NCBI GenBank assembly: GCA_013397795.1
Contig: VZTJ01000577.1
Location: 1-64,000 of the forward strand
Direction: 5' to 3'
DNA from: Orthonyx spaldingii
Lineage: Eukaryota; Chordata; Aves; Passeriformes; Orthonychidae
Length of the DNA stretch: 64,000 nucleotides
Of this stretch, positions 11,915-24,737 are shown one piece after another (positions within the stretch are counted from its first letter, which is position 1; every line of letters starts with the position of its first letter). A program made the translations under genes and the position numbers. The notes beneath the pieces are model-generated. The model saw nothing but the letters and a program-made list of their open reading frames with translations, ran no database searches and had not been told where the DNA came from.

Positions 11915-12655
11915 TCCCCTAGCCCAGGACCTCACTCTCTGGGCACTCAGGTGTGCCCTGAGGGGCAGCAGGGAGCGAGCGTGAACCCACAGGAGGTGGA
12001 GGGCATGGCTGTGTGGAGCAGCCAGGCTCGGGACACTGGGGGAGTGAGGCTGACAGAGGGCGAGGGGAAAACGGGCAGCGGCAGCTCTGCATGGAGCAAA
12101 TGCACCTGGGCCCATCTGATGAAGCCTTGGTCCCTGTGGTGTCTGAAGTACAGGCCTCAATTCAGCCTTTCCCACACCAGGGCGTGTGTAGTGCCTTTCC
12201 TCCATGCATGCCTGAGATCCAGGTGTCTCTGTGAGGTGTGCAGGAATCGCCTCCTAGTCATCTGTTTGTGCAGGCTGGTGGGAATTACCTCATGGATTTG
12301 GCATGAGCCTAACTGGAAAAGGCTTGAGAAAAGCATGTGCTCACTTCTCAAGCCCTTCACTGTCTGTCGTAATTAATGTACACATTAACGAGACCTGTTC
12401 TGTGTGGTTGTCGTTTATCAAGGCAGCTCTGTGGCATTTGTTAAGATGCCACAGATTTGTTTTAAGATTTGTTGGATCTCCTGCCAACATCCAGAGCATG
12501 GAGGAGAAAAGACTACTGAGGAAACAGGCCAACACACAGGAAAGGATTCAGTCCAATCCTGGGTGGTTGATCAGGGATGGGAGTACAATGGCTGACAAGG
12601 CATTTTGCAGGAATTCCCTCATTCACTTACTGTCAAATCTGATTTGCAGAAAAAA
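11915..12655. other. Unassigned intergenic segment between CR1 copies
   Basis: About 740 bases of moderately GC-rich sequence separate two CR1 fragments whose 3' ends face each other. Several overlapping open frames occur on both strands, as expected for low stop-codon density in GC-richer DNA. None resembles a known protein. Confidence 0.6.
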
Positions 12656-13095
12656 ATAGAATCATAGAATGGTTTGGGTTGGAAGGGACCTTAAAGATCA
12701 TACAGTTCCGACCCCCTGCCATGGGCAGGGACACCTCCCACTAGATCAGGTTTCTCAGAGCCCCATCCAGCCTGGCCTTGAACACTGCCAGAGATGGGGC
12801 ATCCACAACTTCTCTGGGCAACTTCTGCCAGTGTCTCACCCCTCTCCGAGTAAAGAATTTCTTCATAATATCCTATGTAAATCTGCTTTTCAGTTTAAAA
12901 TTGCTCCCCCTTGTCCTGTCACTGTCACTACATGCCCTTGTAAAAACTCCCTCTTCATCATTCTTGTGGGGTCCCTCTAGGCAATGGAAGGCTGCAATTA
13001 TGCCACCCTGAAGCCTTTCTTTTTCAGCTCCAACAATCCCAATTCTCTTAGCCTGTCTTTATACGAGAGGTGGTCCATCCTTCTAATCTTCTACA
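12656..13095 (-). mobile_element. CR1 LINE 3' fragment, minus orientation
   Basis: The plus strand begins AGAATCATAGAATGGTTTGG, the reverse complement of the classic avian CR1 3' end. It continues through GGAAGGGACCTTAAAGATCA and CCATGGGCAGGGACACCTCC. About 440 bases of the 3' region and end of ORF2 remain; the 5' part is missing, as is usual for CR1. It is fairly close to the family consensus as I recall it, so it is younger than the neighbouring copy. Confidence 0.95.
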
Positions 13096-13659
13096 GTTTA
13101 GGAATAAATTCCAGAACTAGTATATTGAGTAAGAGAGAGTTAAAGGCCTTTGGTATCAATGTGCTTTCCACTCAAAAAGTCATGAAAGTTGTAGCAGAGG
13201 CAGAATATTCCTGCTGAATAATAAAATCTGGATTAAACAGAGGTTATATAATTGTTACACCTGAAAGTACATATCAGTGGCATTTACTACAGAGAAGAGG
13301 TTTTTGCCTGACAAATACATTGGATCTTAAAAGTGTATTAACCCTAAATAAAGGTTTCAGATACTTAATTCTTGTGACATTTTCTGCTTCTTTACTAATT
13401 TTCACAATCACATTTTTCTGGGAGGACCCTGCTAAAAATTTAGGAAAATTAGTGCAATTACTGATTCTGAAATATGAACATACCTTCCTCAGAATAGTTT
13501 GGGATATTTAAGGTTCCATGGCTGTATTTTAAAATAAGATTTGGATTCTTAAATGCCTTTAAAAATCTAGCAATTGATTCTGTTGGGCTTAGGAAGACAG
13601 ACTTGTTGCATTCTTAAAAAGAATTATCCACAGAATACAAATAGTCCTATTATCCTGCA

Positions 13660-14850
13660 ATGATATCCAGCTGTAACATCTTCAACTAGATCAGTTGACC
13701 AACCTGTCCAACCTGACCTTGAATGTTTCCAGGGACGGGATATCTACTACCTCTCTGGGCAACTATGCCAGGGTTTTATCACCCTCATTGTAGAAAACTT
13801 CTTCCTTATATTTAATCTAATATGAACCCCATTCAGTTTTAAACCACTAGCCCTTGTCCTGTCACACAGACCGTGCTAAACTGTTTGCCTCCCATCTCTC
13901 TTGTAGCCCCCTTCAAGTACTGGAATGCTGCTCTAAGGTCTTCTCCAGGCTGAACAACCCCACTCTCTCTGCCTGTCTTTGTAGGAAGGTGGTCCAGCCC
14001 TCTGAGCAGCTTTGTGGCCTCCTCTGGACTCACTCCAGTAGCTCCATGTTGGGGACCCCAGAGCTGATGTAGCACTGCAGGTGGGGTCTCAGCAGAGCAG
14101 AGCAGAGGGGCAGAATCCCCTCCCTGGGCCTGCTGCCCACGCTGCTTTGGATGCAGCCCAGGACACGTTTGGCTCTCTGAGCTGTGAGTGCACATGGCTG
14201 GGTCATGTCCAGCCTCCCATCCACCAGCACCCCCAAGTCCTTCTCCTCAGGGCTGCTCTTGATCTGTTCATCCCCCAGCCTGTGCTGATACTGGACATTG
14301 TCCTGACCCAGGTGCAGCACCTTGCACTTGGTCTTGATGGACCCCATGGGGTTCCCATGGGCCCACTTGCTGAGCCTGCCCAGGTCCCTCTGGATGGCAT
14401 CCCACGCCTCAGGTGTGGCAACCGCACTTCTCAGCTTGGTGTCACTGGCAAATTTGCTGAGGGTGCACTCGATTCCTTTGTCTGTGTCATTAATGAAGAT
14501 ATGAAATAGCACAGGTTCCAATATGGATTCCTGAGTGACACTACTTGTCACTGAAGTCCATTGGAGCTCTGAGTCATTGACCATCACCCTCTGGATGTGA
14601 CTGTCCAACCAATTCCTTATCTACGTAACAGTCTACCCACCAAATCCATCTCTCTCCAGTTTGGAGAGAAGGATGATGAGGGTGACCATGTCAAAGGCAT
14701 TACAGAAATCCAGATAAAAGACATCTGTAGCTCTTGCCTTGTCCACCGATGTAGTCACCCCATCATAGAAGGCCACTGGGTTGATCAGACAGGACCTGCC
14801 CTTGCTGAAGCCGTGTTGGCTGTCCGACATCTTTTCCAACTTTACAATGC
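13660..14850 (-). mobile_element. CR1 LINE fragment with decayed reverse transcriptase
   Basis: This is the longest CR1 copy in the window. On the minus strand it holds part of the ORF2 reverse transcriptase: S-Q-H-G-F-S-K-G-R-S-C-L, then Y-L-D-F-C-N-A-F-D (14,633-14,839), then in another frame F-I-N-D and F-A-S-D-T-K-L (14,030-14,608). The shift between the two frames near 14,610-14,630 and the F-A-S-D in place of the catalytic F-A-D-D show it is inactive. The leftward part runs into the CR1 3' region but lacks the terminal ATTCTATGA-type repeats. It is more diverged than the copy to its left. Confidence 0.93.
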
Positions 14851-15155
14851 ACTAGCCACAGAACAGACTATGCTTTGCCCAGTAGTACCAGAATACCATG
14901 GAGCTGATACATGCTGTATTAAAGTTGTCCCTCTAGAAAGGATAAGCATAAGCTTCATGACTCACTGTAGTTTCACCTGTGCACTAAAACAGCACTGATC
15001 TCAGTGTTAAATACTGCAGCATAAGCTTGTGTGTGCTATCTACGCAGGGAGAAATATGTGTGGATATGAACAATGCTTGATTTATCTAGAGATAAGCTAA
15101 CAGACATATCTAGGCTGGTTTCTCTCATGTGTTACTTGCTGGTAAAATGTATATT

Positions 15156-15173
15156 TATATATATATATATATA
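15156..15173. repeat. (TA)n microsatellite
   Basis: Nine uninterrupted TA units lie in a longer AT-rich run (about 15,149-15,178). Confidence 0.95.
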
Positions 15174-15650
15174 AAATAGCTTTTTCTCTGATGTTTGGAT
15201 ATTTGGCTTCAATCACTCAAATATTATTAGCTGCTGTATGTTCAATAGCACTCAGATAGTATAGCAAATATTAATTTCTGCTGGTACAGATAACATTAAC
15301 TGTTCTACACTTCAATATATATTTTTTTTCTTTCTGGCAATGGCATCCAAGGAATTCATCCTCATAAGCTGTGTTTGGCCTGCAAGCTAAGAAGCAGGAG
15401 GTGAGGTGAAAGACACCACCAGAGGTATTCTGTTAAAAACAGTGTCCCTTTAAATTTATGTCTGCATGCACTGGAGTCAGAGAGTGATTTCTATTCTGCC
15501 CTGAAGAGGTAGATCAAAAGTGTTGCATAGGGACATAAGCTTTGGTCAGTTATATCAATCTGACTCTAGTTTGATCATCACAGGATGTTTCTGTTCCCAA
15601 TACAAATGTATTTAAGAAGCTTGTACATGATAGAGGAGATACCTGAAATA

Positions 15651-15673
15651 ATCATCATCATCATCATCATCAT
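15651..15673. repeat. (ATC)n microsatellite
   Basis: About 7.7 perfect ATC units in intergenic DNA. Long enough to be polymorphic. Confidence 0.97.
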
Positions 15674-16070
15674 GGTCCATTTGTCACAGAAATATGAAAT
15701 CTTACCATCTGTAGCTCAGCACATATAATTTAAGATTGTTTTTCATTTTGAATTACTAAATTCATCCTTTCAACTTCTGTAATGGTAGAGAACCATGATC
15801 TTCTGTAGCTGGAATTTCTGCAGGCTGCTGAAGTTCCATTCTGAAGTTAGTTATTTTGCATTGAAGCTACTTATTTCTTGATGTGATGGTTTTATCTATG
15901 AGGCAACAGGAAGAGTACACATTGCTCACCTGAGGGGTTTTGCTCCTGTACTCCTCAACTGCCTCTTGTCATCACATAAGAGCACTTACACAAGAACTCT
16001 GAGCACCTAGCACCACTGAAAAACTGTCCCCTCCTACACTTTTGTACAAATGGATGTTTCTTACCAGCTG

Positions 16071-16086
16071 CAACAACAACAACAAA
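16071..16086. repeat. (CAA)n short simple repeat
   Basis: About five CAA units in intergenic sequence. Confidence 0.9.
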
Positions 16087-18141
16087 AAGTGTTATCAATC
16101 TTCTCTTTGCTAGTACAAGGGAGGATGGCACTGCTCCACTAAGTGGCAACAGTAGGCACCATTACTGCCACTTTGCTGAATTATTTTTGTACTCATGAGA
16201 GATTTAATATAAACTGGTGCTCATATTACAATAAGATTTATTCCTCTTTTTTACTCATAGGGTTTGATTTCATAATTTCCAAGACAGAGGAATAAACCTG
16301 TGCTTAGGGAATCTACCAGTAACCTTTTCAAATATTCTCCCAGTTTCTTATTTTGCAGAAATTCTCATTTGAATATGAATTTTACACATGCTATTATAAT
16401 ATTAATTCAGCAGTTGAAAAAAACAGCATATGGGTCCCCACACACTACATTGGGTGCTCCTCAGATCAGTTTCACAGCTTCTCTGCAGTGCCCAGGCAGT
16501 GTCAACACTAATTCACCTTTTACAAAGTAGGTAGACTGTATTTTACAAAATCCAAGATGCATAACAACTTATTTTATGGCTGTGTCCAGAGTTTCAGTTT
16601 GTACATTTGGAGGAGATTGTTGAAGCACAATGACGGTGTTCAAAAGTCATGTCGTGGGCAGTACATACATAGAAGCAGGGGTTAAACTCCAAGGTCCCAG
16701 TTCTGCTAATCAATGCACAGACCTCTAGTGCTGTTAACTTACATGCCTAAAGCAGGGACGCTTATATTCCATTGCCAAAGATGCCAAAGCTGTCAGTACA
16801 CATATCCTAATACACTCTAAGTATAATCTTATATAGCAATCTCTATTACTAATTTCATTCTTAAAAAGTCACTGATCACATTCAGGACCAAGACATACCT
16901 AAAGGACTGAAGTCAAATCACAGCTTGTAATGAAATTCCTAAGCAGATTCCTGTGCAGCCCCAGCTGCATTCCTGAAAAGCTGTTACCTAAACATGATGA
17001 CTCCAGGTGGCATGCTGCTTGGGAACCTGTACTCCTTTGTCTACAGACTGAAGCGTATGAAGTGCTGAAAACAGAAAAATTGAAGCATATGCAGTTTATT
17101 TTTGTATGCTGTTTTGATCTTGGAAAACCAGCATTAGGAAATCACATACAACAATACTTTTTCAGTTGCTGTCTGTGGTCTAACTTGAAACTGACTGAAT
17201 ACATTTTCAGTGTCGTACTGCAGAGTATTTACGGAATTACTTTTTCCTTACAACTGGTTTATTTTGTAAGTGGGAAACAAAGATAACCCATACCGGACTT
17301 CTATTTCCATACTGAAAAAATTAAAAAGTAAAATGTTCCTAAAGTGTTTTAGTCTTCACAAAAGGAAAGGCAAGTGACCTCAGTGTTACTATTGCTTATC
17401 ACTGGCACAGAAAACTCCCCCATGCAGCTCCTCTATCTTCGTGTACCATAGCAGTTAATTAATTATATGAAATCCTACATGCCAGAAGTTCAGGGGAAAA
17501 AAAACCCCATTAGTTGCACTCTTTGTGCATTCCAGTGATTTCTATTCTATTCCATCTCAAAAAGCTGTAACACGGCATTGTGGGGATGAGCTTCATTTAC
17601 ACTACAGTTAAAACAACATAATCTGCTTTACATCAAAGCCTAATACAAATAAGAATCAGAGCTTGTATTTCAGGTAGAATAATATATTGAGTATTTTTCT
17701 TCTAAATTTAGTTTCAAGAGATTAGGAACCAAACACAGTCACACACTCTTCATCTTGATAGATCCATGAAAGGTACTTTCAGTCAAAAATTATTTTCAAG
17801 TTTACCTGAATTAAATTAAAAAATAGTAAAATAGTGTGTCTTTGCAGCTCAAGGAGGATTTATGATTAGAGGAGACACAGCAGATCCTTTGTGCCTTTGT
17901 TCTCCCGACATGGCAGCTATTGTCCAGTCTGGCCTCTTGTACAAGATAAACATCAGGCTGCATGTGGATTTATGGTCCTTTGTAGAAAAAAAATGACACT
18001 ACATGCTACCACAGGGTGGGAAGATATTATTATTGACTTGTAATATACTACAGAATTATGGAGTTTTGTTAGTATGCCAAGAAAGACATCTGATGTACCC
18101 ATGGAGGCTTCATGTTGACTGCTGTGGCAACACAGATACTT

Positions 18142-18338
18142 CCTGTGAGAAAAATTTCTCTGTTCTGTAAACAAGTATTGTAAACAAGATAAGAAGTTCA
18201 GAGCGCTCCTAATACAGGTGGCCAATCAGCCCTAGGGGTTGGATAGCTGTGGCCAATCCTGTGAGCGGTCATTTTGTATATAAAAGCTGTAATAAATAAA
18301 TAATTCCCTTCTCTTGGCAAATTCTTCTTGTTTCAACA
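18142..18338 (+). mobile_element. LTR-like block (possible solo LTR remnant)
   Basis: Two CCAAT boxes (18,222 and 18,253) are followed by a TATATAAAAG box (18,277-18,286). Overlapping AATAAA polyadenylation signals follow only a few bases later (18,291-18,300), and then a T-rich stretch ending in CA. A promoter and a polyadenylation signal packed into under 100 bases is the usual layout of a retroviral long terminal repeat, in U3-R-U5 order. The limits are guesses: TG at 18,142 and CA near 18,338 are plausible ends, but I could not find a matching target-site duplication and no internal retroviral genes flank it. It could instead be an isolated promoter-like coincidence. Confidence 0.42.
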
Positions 18339-18396
18339 TTGGCTCAATAGCGACAGACTGCTGCTCTGTTTTTACAGAAATTCAGTAATTGTCAAA

Positions 18397-18525
18397 GAAT
18401 CATAGAATGTTAAGGGGTTGAAATGGAGATTAAAGACCAACTGCTCCCAGCCCTCCCTGCCATGGGCAGGGACACCTCCCACTAGAGCAGGTTGCTTAAG
18501 ACCATATTCAACTTGGCCTTGAATG
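18397..18525 (-). mobile_element. CR1 LINE 3' fragment, short
   Basis: The plus strand starts GAATCATAGAATGTTAAGGG and contains CCATGGGCAGGGACACCTCCC and TTGGCCTTGAATG, all standard for the CR1 3' end in minus orientation. Only about 130 bases survive. Its inner edge is followed by a short repeat of GGGTTCATAGAAT units (to about 18,580). Confidence 0.9.
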
Positions 18526-21500
18526 GGTTCATAGAATCCGTGGGTTCATAGAATTTGAATGGAATAATCAAATGGGTTCTGGTAAAAGGCATAGTTCCAG
18601 CCACATACACAGATCACTGCTGAAGAAACTGACACCTCTGATGTGCCCTAATGATCAGCAGCTCATCTCACTGCTTTTTAGTCGATATAGATTTTCCCTT
18701 CCCTTATATGTGAACAATTCAGAGAAATCCAGCTTAGTGCCAAAATGCTCTCTCCCTCACTTCTTCCTCACACATGTGCACAATCACACAAACAGGATAT
18801 GAATAAAGGCTGCCCTGTGAGATCTGGATTTCTTGAGCGTGTGCACGGGTGGGTGCTGCTCTTGCCATCAGCACCACCACCCCTGCTGAAGGAGAGCCAG
18901 CGGTGGGGCTTGTGGAGCTGTGCTCCTCCACACGGGATGAAACTCAGTGCCAGCTCCAGAGGGGTTCTCAAGAGTTCTCACAGTCACACAGTTTCACATT
19001 TGTTACTGATTTGTCTTGTGCAAGATATGCTCACCACTTCTGTTGGACTATCTTCCATGGATTTATATTTTTCTTTATAAAAACAGTGCCTCATGTTTAA
19101 GCTTTCCCATCCTTCCCATTGTACCATGATCCCTCACGGGGTGCAGTTTATGTAAGAAAACAGGTATGGTCAGGAAGGTGTCTGCTGACGGAGTATCTGA
19201 GGTGTGTTAATCTATCCTGGAACGTGTTAATGAAACACGCCGGAGATATTACAGTGACGAGCAGGAGAGAAATGGGTGTGACATACCAAGATGCCGGAGC
19301 ATCTTGCTATGTATTTGCTGTCAACACAGTGCAAACCCAGCATATGCTATTAAGAAATCATCCTTGCAGTTGCATTCCATCCCTATAGTGCAGTAATTAT
19401 ACCTAGAAGCAAGGTATGCATAAGTAACATACACACTGCCTTTGTCCCTCTGTTTGACCAGACACGTCCTACAGGGAGGAATAAGCTCACATGCTCTCAA
19501 GGCAGGAGAGCATGGGGGATCTGGTCATGCACACCTACGTGGAGAACATCAAGTTTTAAACACATACCCCGAAAAAGTGAATAAAAGCAGTGGAAAGGCC
19601 TGAATGCAATAGTCAGAAAGGACACGATCCTGGAACCGCAATTTCTGAAACTAGTGGGCTTTGACAATACCAGTTTCCACCCACTCTTACATACATCCTC
19701 TATGAAAGAATTTATTTGTAATAGACAGTCCACACAATGCCATAACAAAGTGATTTTATTGACATTCCTCTGTAGTGATATGGTTGAATAGAAAGCACAG
19801 CCTGAGTATCATGTGACATTTTTCTGTCAATATAAGCAAAATCAGTCCAATAATGAGGACCTTTCCTGCCACTGACTTTATGTAGTCTTTAACAAAAACC
19901 GTAACAGGCATTTCCCTTAGATAAATCGGAAGCTGCAGGGAATTTGGCTAATGGTACAATATTTACTATACCTAGTATCTACTATCTACAGGCATCTGTT
20001 TTTCTACTGGAACAAAAGAACTACATGATTCACTAGTGAGAAAGTAACAATCTAATCTTTTGGACCTTGTGATAACTGGAAAACCTATCCCAGGTTTAGT
20101 ATATTGCAGTAGTTTTATCTTTTAATAATGAACACAGAGGTACAGCAAGAATAATAAAAAAGCACCGCATTTGTTGTAGAAAGATCTGTTGGTCTGCATT
20201 TGACTGAAAGTGTTTAATCTTGACTGGGAAGCCCTATTAATATTACTATGGAGGAGGGCAAATATAATTTCAACAGAAATTAAACAGATCTTCCGTCAAA
20301 TTTGTTCTTCTGAAATTCCATAGACTGTCAAAGGATTAATAGTGAAGGATGAGTTTAACTCGTCCCCTGTGCGTTTATATTTTAGCTTATTTCAGTTTCG
20401 ATTTTCAGGTTCCAATTCAGCATCTTATTGTTTCCAACTAGAGGTATGTCAACTATTTGTTACAGTGAAACTAGAACAACAAAACACAATTCCAACAAAC
20501 ACTCCACTCCCCACAGGCCATCTCTCAGACTAGGCTACGAACTCAAACCTCAGCTACAGTTCATTCAAAAATTCATGGGCACTTGAGCAAACTGGGTGCA
20601 AAAATTCCCATGTGTCAGACCTGTACAAAACTCATGATTTCTCCATTAGATGTAGTTTGGACCACTCACTTCTTGCTTTGTGATAGCCATGGATCTCTCT
20701 GGAACATAAAAGTCAGGTTTTGAATATGCAGAGACTGAAACTGAACACTCATGTAGCATATTGCAGACTGAAATGACAGCATTTGTAAGGTTTAGACCTG
20801 ATGCTGTTAACACTGATACAGATGCTTGTACTGGATCAAATCCTGCATAGCTGATGTGGCTGAACAGTCAATGAGACTACTTCAAGGTGGAAGACCTACT
20901 GATGATTCAAAATACCTATTTCCATTCTCTTATCTTCAGATTAATGCTGGTAGGGCACCAGGATTTCAAAAACAGAAATACCCCCTTCTCTCCCTCTACC
21001 ATTAATACCATCATGATAATCATTTTGAGAAACATATGGACCCTGAAACATATGAAACCATTGCCAGTGTTCATTGCTCTGACTGAAACCTAGAATTCAT
21101 GAAAGCTGTCAGATTGCCTCTTCCATTTTTCACTTGCATTTAAAAAATCTATTGATGTTGCTATTTTATCTTAATCTAGCCACCACCATATCTAGCCACC
21201 ACCAGGTTTACAGGGAACTGAGGTGAAAGAGCTGAAAAGATCGTTTCACTGTAAATCTGCCCTATGGAATATCTTCTAGTCTTTCCTGTGGGGAAACAAT
21301 GAAACCAGAATTTCTGTAATCAACAGTCAGTGTTTTACAAATGAAGATGCAGACTTGGGGAGTAACAGCACTTGAATCAAAAGATGAACAAGAAAGGGTA
21401 TGTCTTGCATATGCACAACAACAACATAGTCAATTAATTGCATAATGGGCAGGTTAAATAACAGGCCAAGGGAGGTTGGTTCCTCCCTCTCTCCTGTTAG

Positions 21501-22824
21501 CACCATTTGCTGCCTCACTCTGACACTGCAATGCCACTTTAGATGCACGGCTTCCCCTTCACTCCAGGCTGGGACTGGATTCTGCCCATGGCATGATGCA
21601 AGGAACGGAAAAACACTGTGAAGTGTTGATCCAGATGTTCTAGAGATGATGTCATGGTTTGAAAACCTATTGGGGTAGGGCATTTGGGAAGAGAGAGGGA
21701 TCGGGCTGGAATGGCAGAATGCAAAAAAAACCCACACATGCAATTTTTTTCTTTTTTTTTTCATGAAAACAGTCAACTGTATCTATTTTTGGCCTTAGAT
21801 CCAAAAAACTTGCAGTGAAATCTGCATGCCTTTGTCAACTTAGAAAGCAACTTTAAAAAAATATTAGGCTGTGTGCTTGAAAGACAACTTGGATCAAGGA
21901 TTTTGATGGGAAGTAGCTGGCTATGCTCTGTGTTTCCAAGAGAGGGAACACACAAGGTGCTCGAGATGGCATGTCCCAAACATAATCTAGTTTAAAGTGT
22001 GACAAGTGCCAGAAAATGTTGTGAAGAAGACTTTCAGGAGAAAGCCTTCATTTACTTTCATTTAGTGGAGCTTGATGCTGTCTCTGAAATACAAACATCT
22101 TTTATTATGCTACAAAAAATACTTTCACTTTTTCGTAATAAAATATAGTTTTAAAAGACTTTAAAAAATTTAACTATACAGCATTGTAAAGATTGCATTT
22201 TTTTTTTCAGCTTTTTACCATGTTAATGAGACAGCTCTTGATTTTCCTTGGGCAAATATGGACCAACCAGTTGGATGCTTCTCTTTCTTTTCTTCTAATG
22301 TTAAAAGACATCCAACGTTTGACATAGTACAGGTAACTTTATAACATCACCAGGAGTAAATTAAGAACCATACAAGAATCACCGGATTTGGGGGCCCAGA
22401 GGTGAAGAGGCAGAAATTAAATACATTGGAAGATTTCATGTACAGTCTCTCCTGGTGTGACTTGTTCTGATGGAATTCATGTGCACATGACAGATGCTCT
22501 GAGAAAAACATTAATTTTTCCATCTCTTCTGTGCAGTGGGGCTGGTCACATGGAATAGATGCCTGAGAGCTCATTTATGGAAACACTAAACATAATTTTT
22601 GGTGTGTGGTACAATGAAGCTGGCCTGTAACTGCAGCCTATGTTTGCAACTGTAATACAACAATAACATACTATAAAATAGATTCTCAGTAAAAGCCATG
22701 CAGTAAATTAGTATAAAAGTGGCTGAAATGTCACAGAAATTGAATGAATTGGGCAATTTAAGTATTTCAATTTGCTTATGTATCATTAACAACAACAACA
22801 AAAATTACTTAGAAATATATTTTT

Positions 22825-22894
22825 TTAGGTCCATCACCTTTCAAATACCTAGTGCCCTTTTTAGGTCCATCACCTTTCAAATACCTAGTGCCCT
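22825..22894. repeat. Perfect 36-bp tandem duplication
   Basis: The unit beginning TTAGGTCCATCACCTTTCAA occurs twice in direct succession (22,825 and 22,861), with no mismatch over the first 33 bases. The lack of divergence suggests a recent replication-slippage event. Confidence 0.95.
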
Positions 22895-24389
22895 AAGAAT
22901 AAAAGCAGGAGAATGATCTACAACTCTCAGAATGCAGTTTTTCAAGTGTGATGAGATTTTGTACAACCACCATAAAAATATGTGAGAAAGCAGAGTCCAT
23001 TTTTTTTCTCCTGAGAGAAAACTTAAGACGAATTAGATGTGTTAGATCTTGAACTTGTCTCCTGATTTTATAATGTTCTGAAGCATAACTAACACAAAAC
23101 TACCAGTAACAAGCCCCCAAGGGGGTGTCGTATTTCACGCAAGCTGCTAGACACTACCATATTACCTTCTCACTTACCTTCACAAATCTCACTTCGCATT
23201 TCTTGCATCCTTTAGCATACTTAGTGTCAGAAGATACTCTGTATTTCTGTTTCCCAGTTAAGACAAACACTTTCAATCTGAGCTTAGTCTTGGAAAACAA
23301 GGGCAGCAAAGATTGATAACTAGAATGTAATCAGAGCAGTGAGGTTGACTGTAACAGCCTCAGCAAAATCCATCCAAAGGCAAGCCTACTGCTGTTTTCC
23401 TTTTTATCCCCCTGGATTCAGAGTTGGAAAGTACACCAAACTGAAGAGGGTTATGTCTGCAGTAACAAGAGCAAGGTCTTTAGTTTAGTGGTACCTAGTA
23501 TGACCGGAGGGCCTTTGGGCTTCCTCCAAGAGCATGTGCAACAAAACTTTAACCCCCAGAGAGTAACAGTTCCCTTCATCCCTGACAAATACCCTCATTC
23601 ACTGCAGCTTCTCATTTCGCAGACCCCAGACAAAAACATTCTGTCTACAATCAACTACTCTTGAGGATATGGACTATTCCATTGAACAAGAAAAGAGAAA
23701 CAACAGAACTGAAAACCGGTCCCAGCAAGCATAGACTAGCCCAACCTAACAGAAAATAAATGGCTTCTGACACAGGGGATGGGATTGTCTAGACTTGTCA
23801 TTTGGAAAGGAACATTTTAAACATCAGAAAACAAAGATCTGGTAAACAAAACCCTAGGGTATTCGTAAGAGTAGAACATTCTTCTTACTTCCTCTTTTCC
23901 TTGTCATATACCATACTAAGGTAAGGGAGCCTTGTTCTTTATGCTACATAATAAAACATCCTTCTTGAGTGTGCACAACCTTGTGCTTCTTGTGTGGTAA
24001 ACATTACAATGGAGATGCCCCTCCCAATAGCTCTGAAGTGCAAGTTCTCTCCAGTACTGGCAAGCAACAATCATAACAATGGCCGTTATGCTTTGCATTG
24101 CATTACAGGTTGGGGGTTTTTTTAGTTTTTGAAGGTCTTATCTGCACCATGTATCTGGGCCTGTTCCAGCTGATGCAACTGATGTGGATCATGAGTTCAT
24201 ATATAAAAATTTCAGTTTTGCTCATAGGTGTCTCTCAAATGGACTATACATATGGGGAAAATAAGGATGGATGATGATATGTTTGACCAGCTCCTAGTAC
24301 TGGATTCAACAATTAACAAGTAAGATGGGCTGTGAATTGATTTAGAAGATGTGGGTATATAAAAGCTTGGAATGCTTGGTGAGGTTTTT

Positions 24390-24429
24390 TTTATTTTTTA
24401 ATCAACGTAGGTGGAAGTAAACATTTATT
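24390..24429 (-). terminator. HECW1: Candidate HECW1 polyadenylation signals
   Basis: Two AATAAA hexamers on the minus strand lie 29 or more bases apart after the HECW1 stop. No clear GU-rich downstream element was seen, so use is uncertain. Confidence 0.35.
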
Positions 24430-24737
24430 AACATTTGGTCAAGTGTAGTGTAACTTGCATTTGTATTTTCATTGTTGTTAATGGAGGTATGTAGAGATAT
24501 ACAGAAACCTTGAGACAGTTGTTTTTCTATTGCATACAGACTAGCAGTCCATTGGAAACAGGATGAAAGCATGAAGGTTAGATCGTAGACGGCGGCAGTT
24601 CTTCATGCACAGCTTTTGTTAATCTTGATTTTTGTTTTGTTTTCAAAAATAAAAACATGGGAAACCAAGATCAAATGATGGTGGACACGAAAGGTGACAT
24701 CATCAGCCATAAAAACACCAGAAGTGCCTGAACCCCC
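24390..24737 (-). other. HECW1: HECW1 3' UTR (at least the proximal part)
   Basis: Downstream of the HECW1 stop codon the transcript would run leftwards. Two AATAAA signals on the minus strand, at 24,424-24,429 and 24,390-24,395, lie about 310-350 nt past the stop and could end a short 3' UTR. Human HECW1 has a 3' UTR of several kilobases, so a more distal site (further AATAAA hexamers exist, for example near 22,100 and 19,750) may be used instead. The true end cannot be settled from sequence. Confidence 0.45.

Larger units (their letters stand above)
11281..24389. other. Intergenic spacer between STK17A and HECW1
   Basis: About 13 kb lies between the STK17A promoter and the end of HECW1; both genes are transcribed leftwards. 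I recognise three CR1 fragments near STK17A, one more at 18.4 kb, an LTR-like block at 18.14-18.34 kb, simple repeats and a 36-bp tandem duplication. The open frames here are CR1 remnants or chance: they lack splice signals, and I see no similarity to known proteins. No tRNA or other structured RNA gene was recognised. Confidence 0.75.

Noticed and set aside
11951..12376. Several overlapping 60-140 codon frames on both strands
   Set aside because: GC-richer intergenic DNA between CR1 copies. Composition explains the open frames; there are no splice sites, start context or recognisable domain.
14030..14839. Reverse-transcriptase-like protein as a possible domesticated gene
   Set aside because: Two frames are needed, the catalytic F-A-D-D is changed to F-A-S-D, and the surrounding sequence is ordinary CR1. 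It is a dead retrotransposon copy.
21327..21776. Minus-strand 149-codon open frame downstream of HECW1
   Set aside because: No domain, signal peptide or homology that I recognise. It may lie in the distal 3' UTR or spacer and looks like chance.
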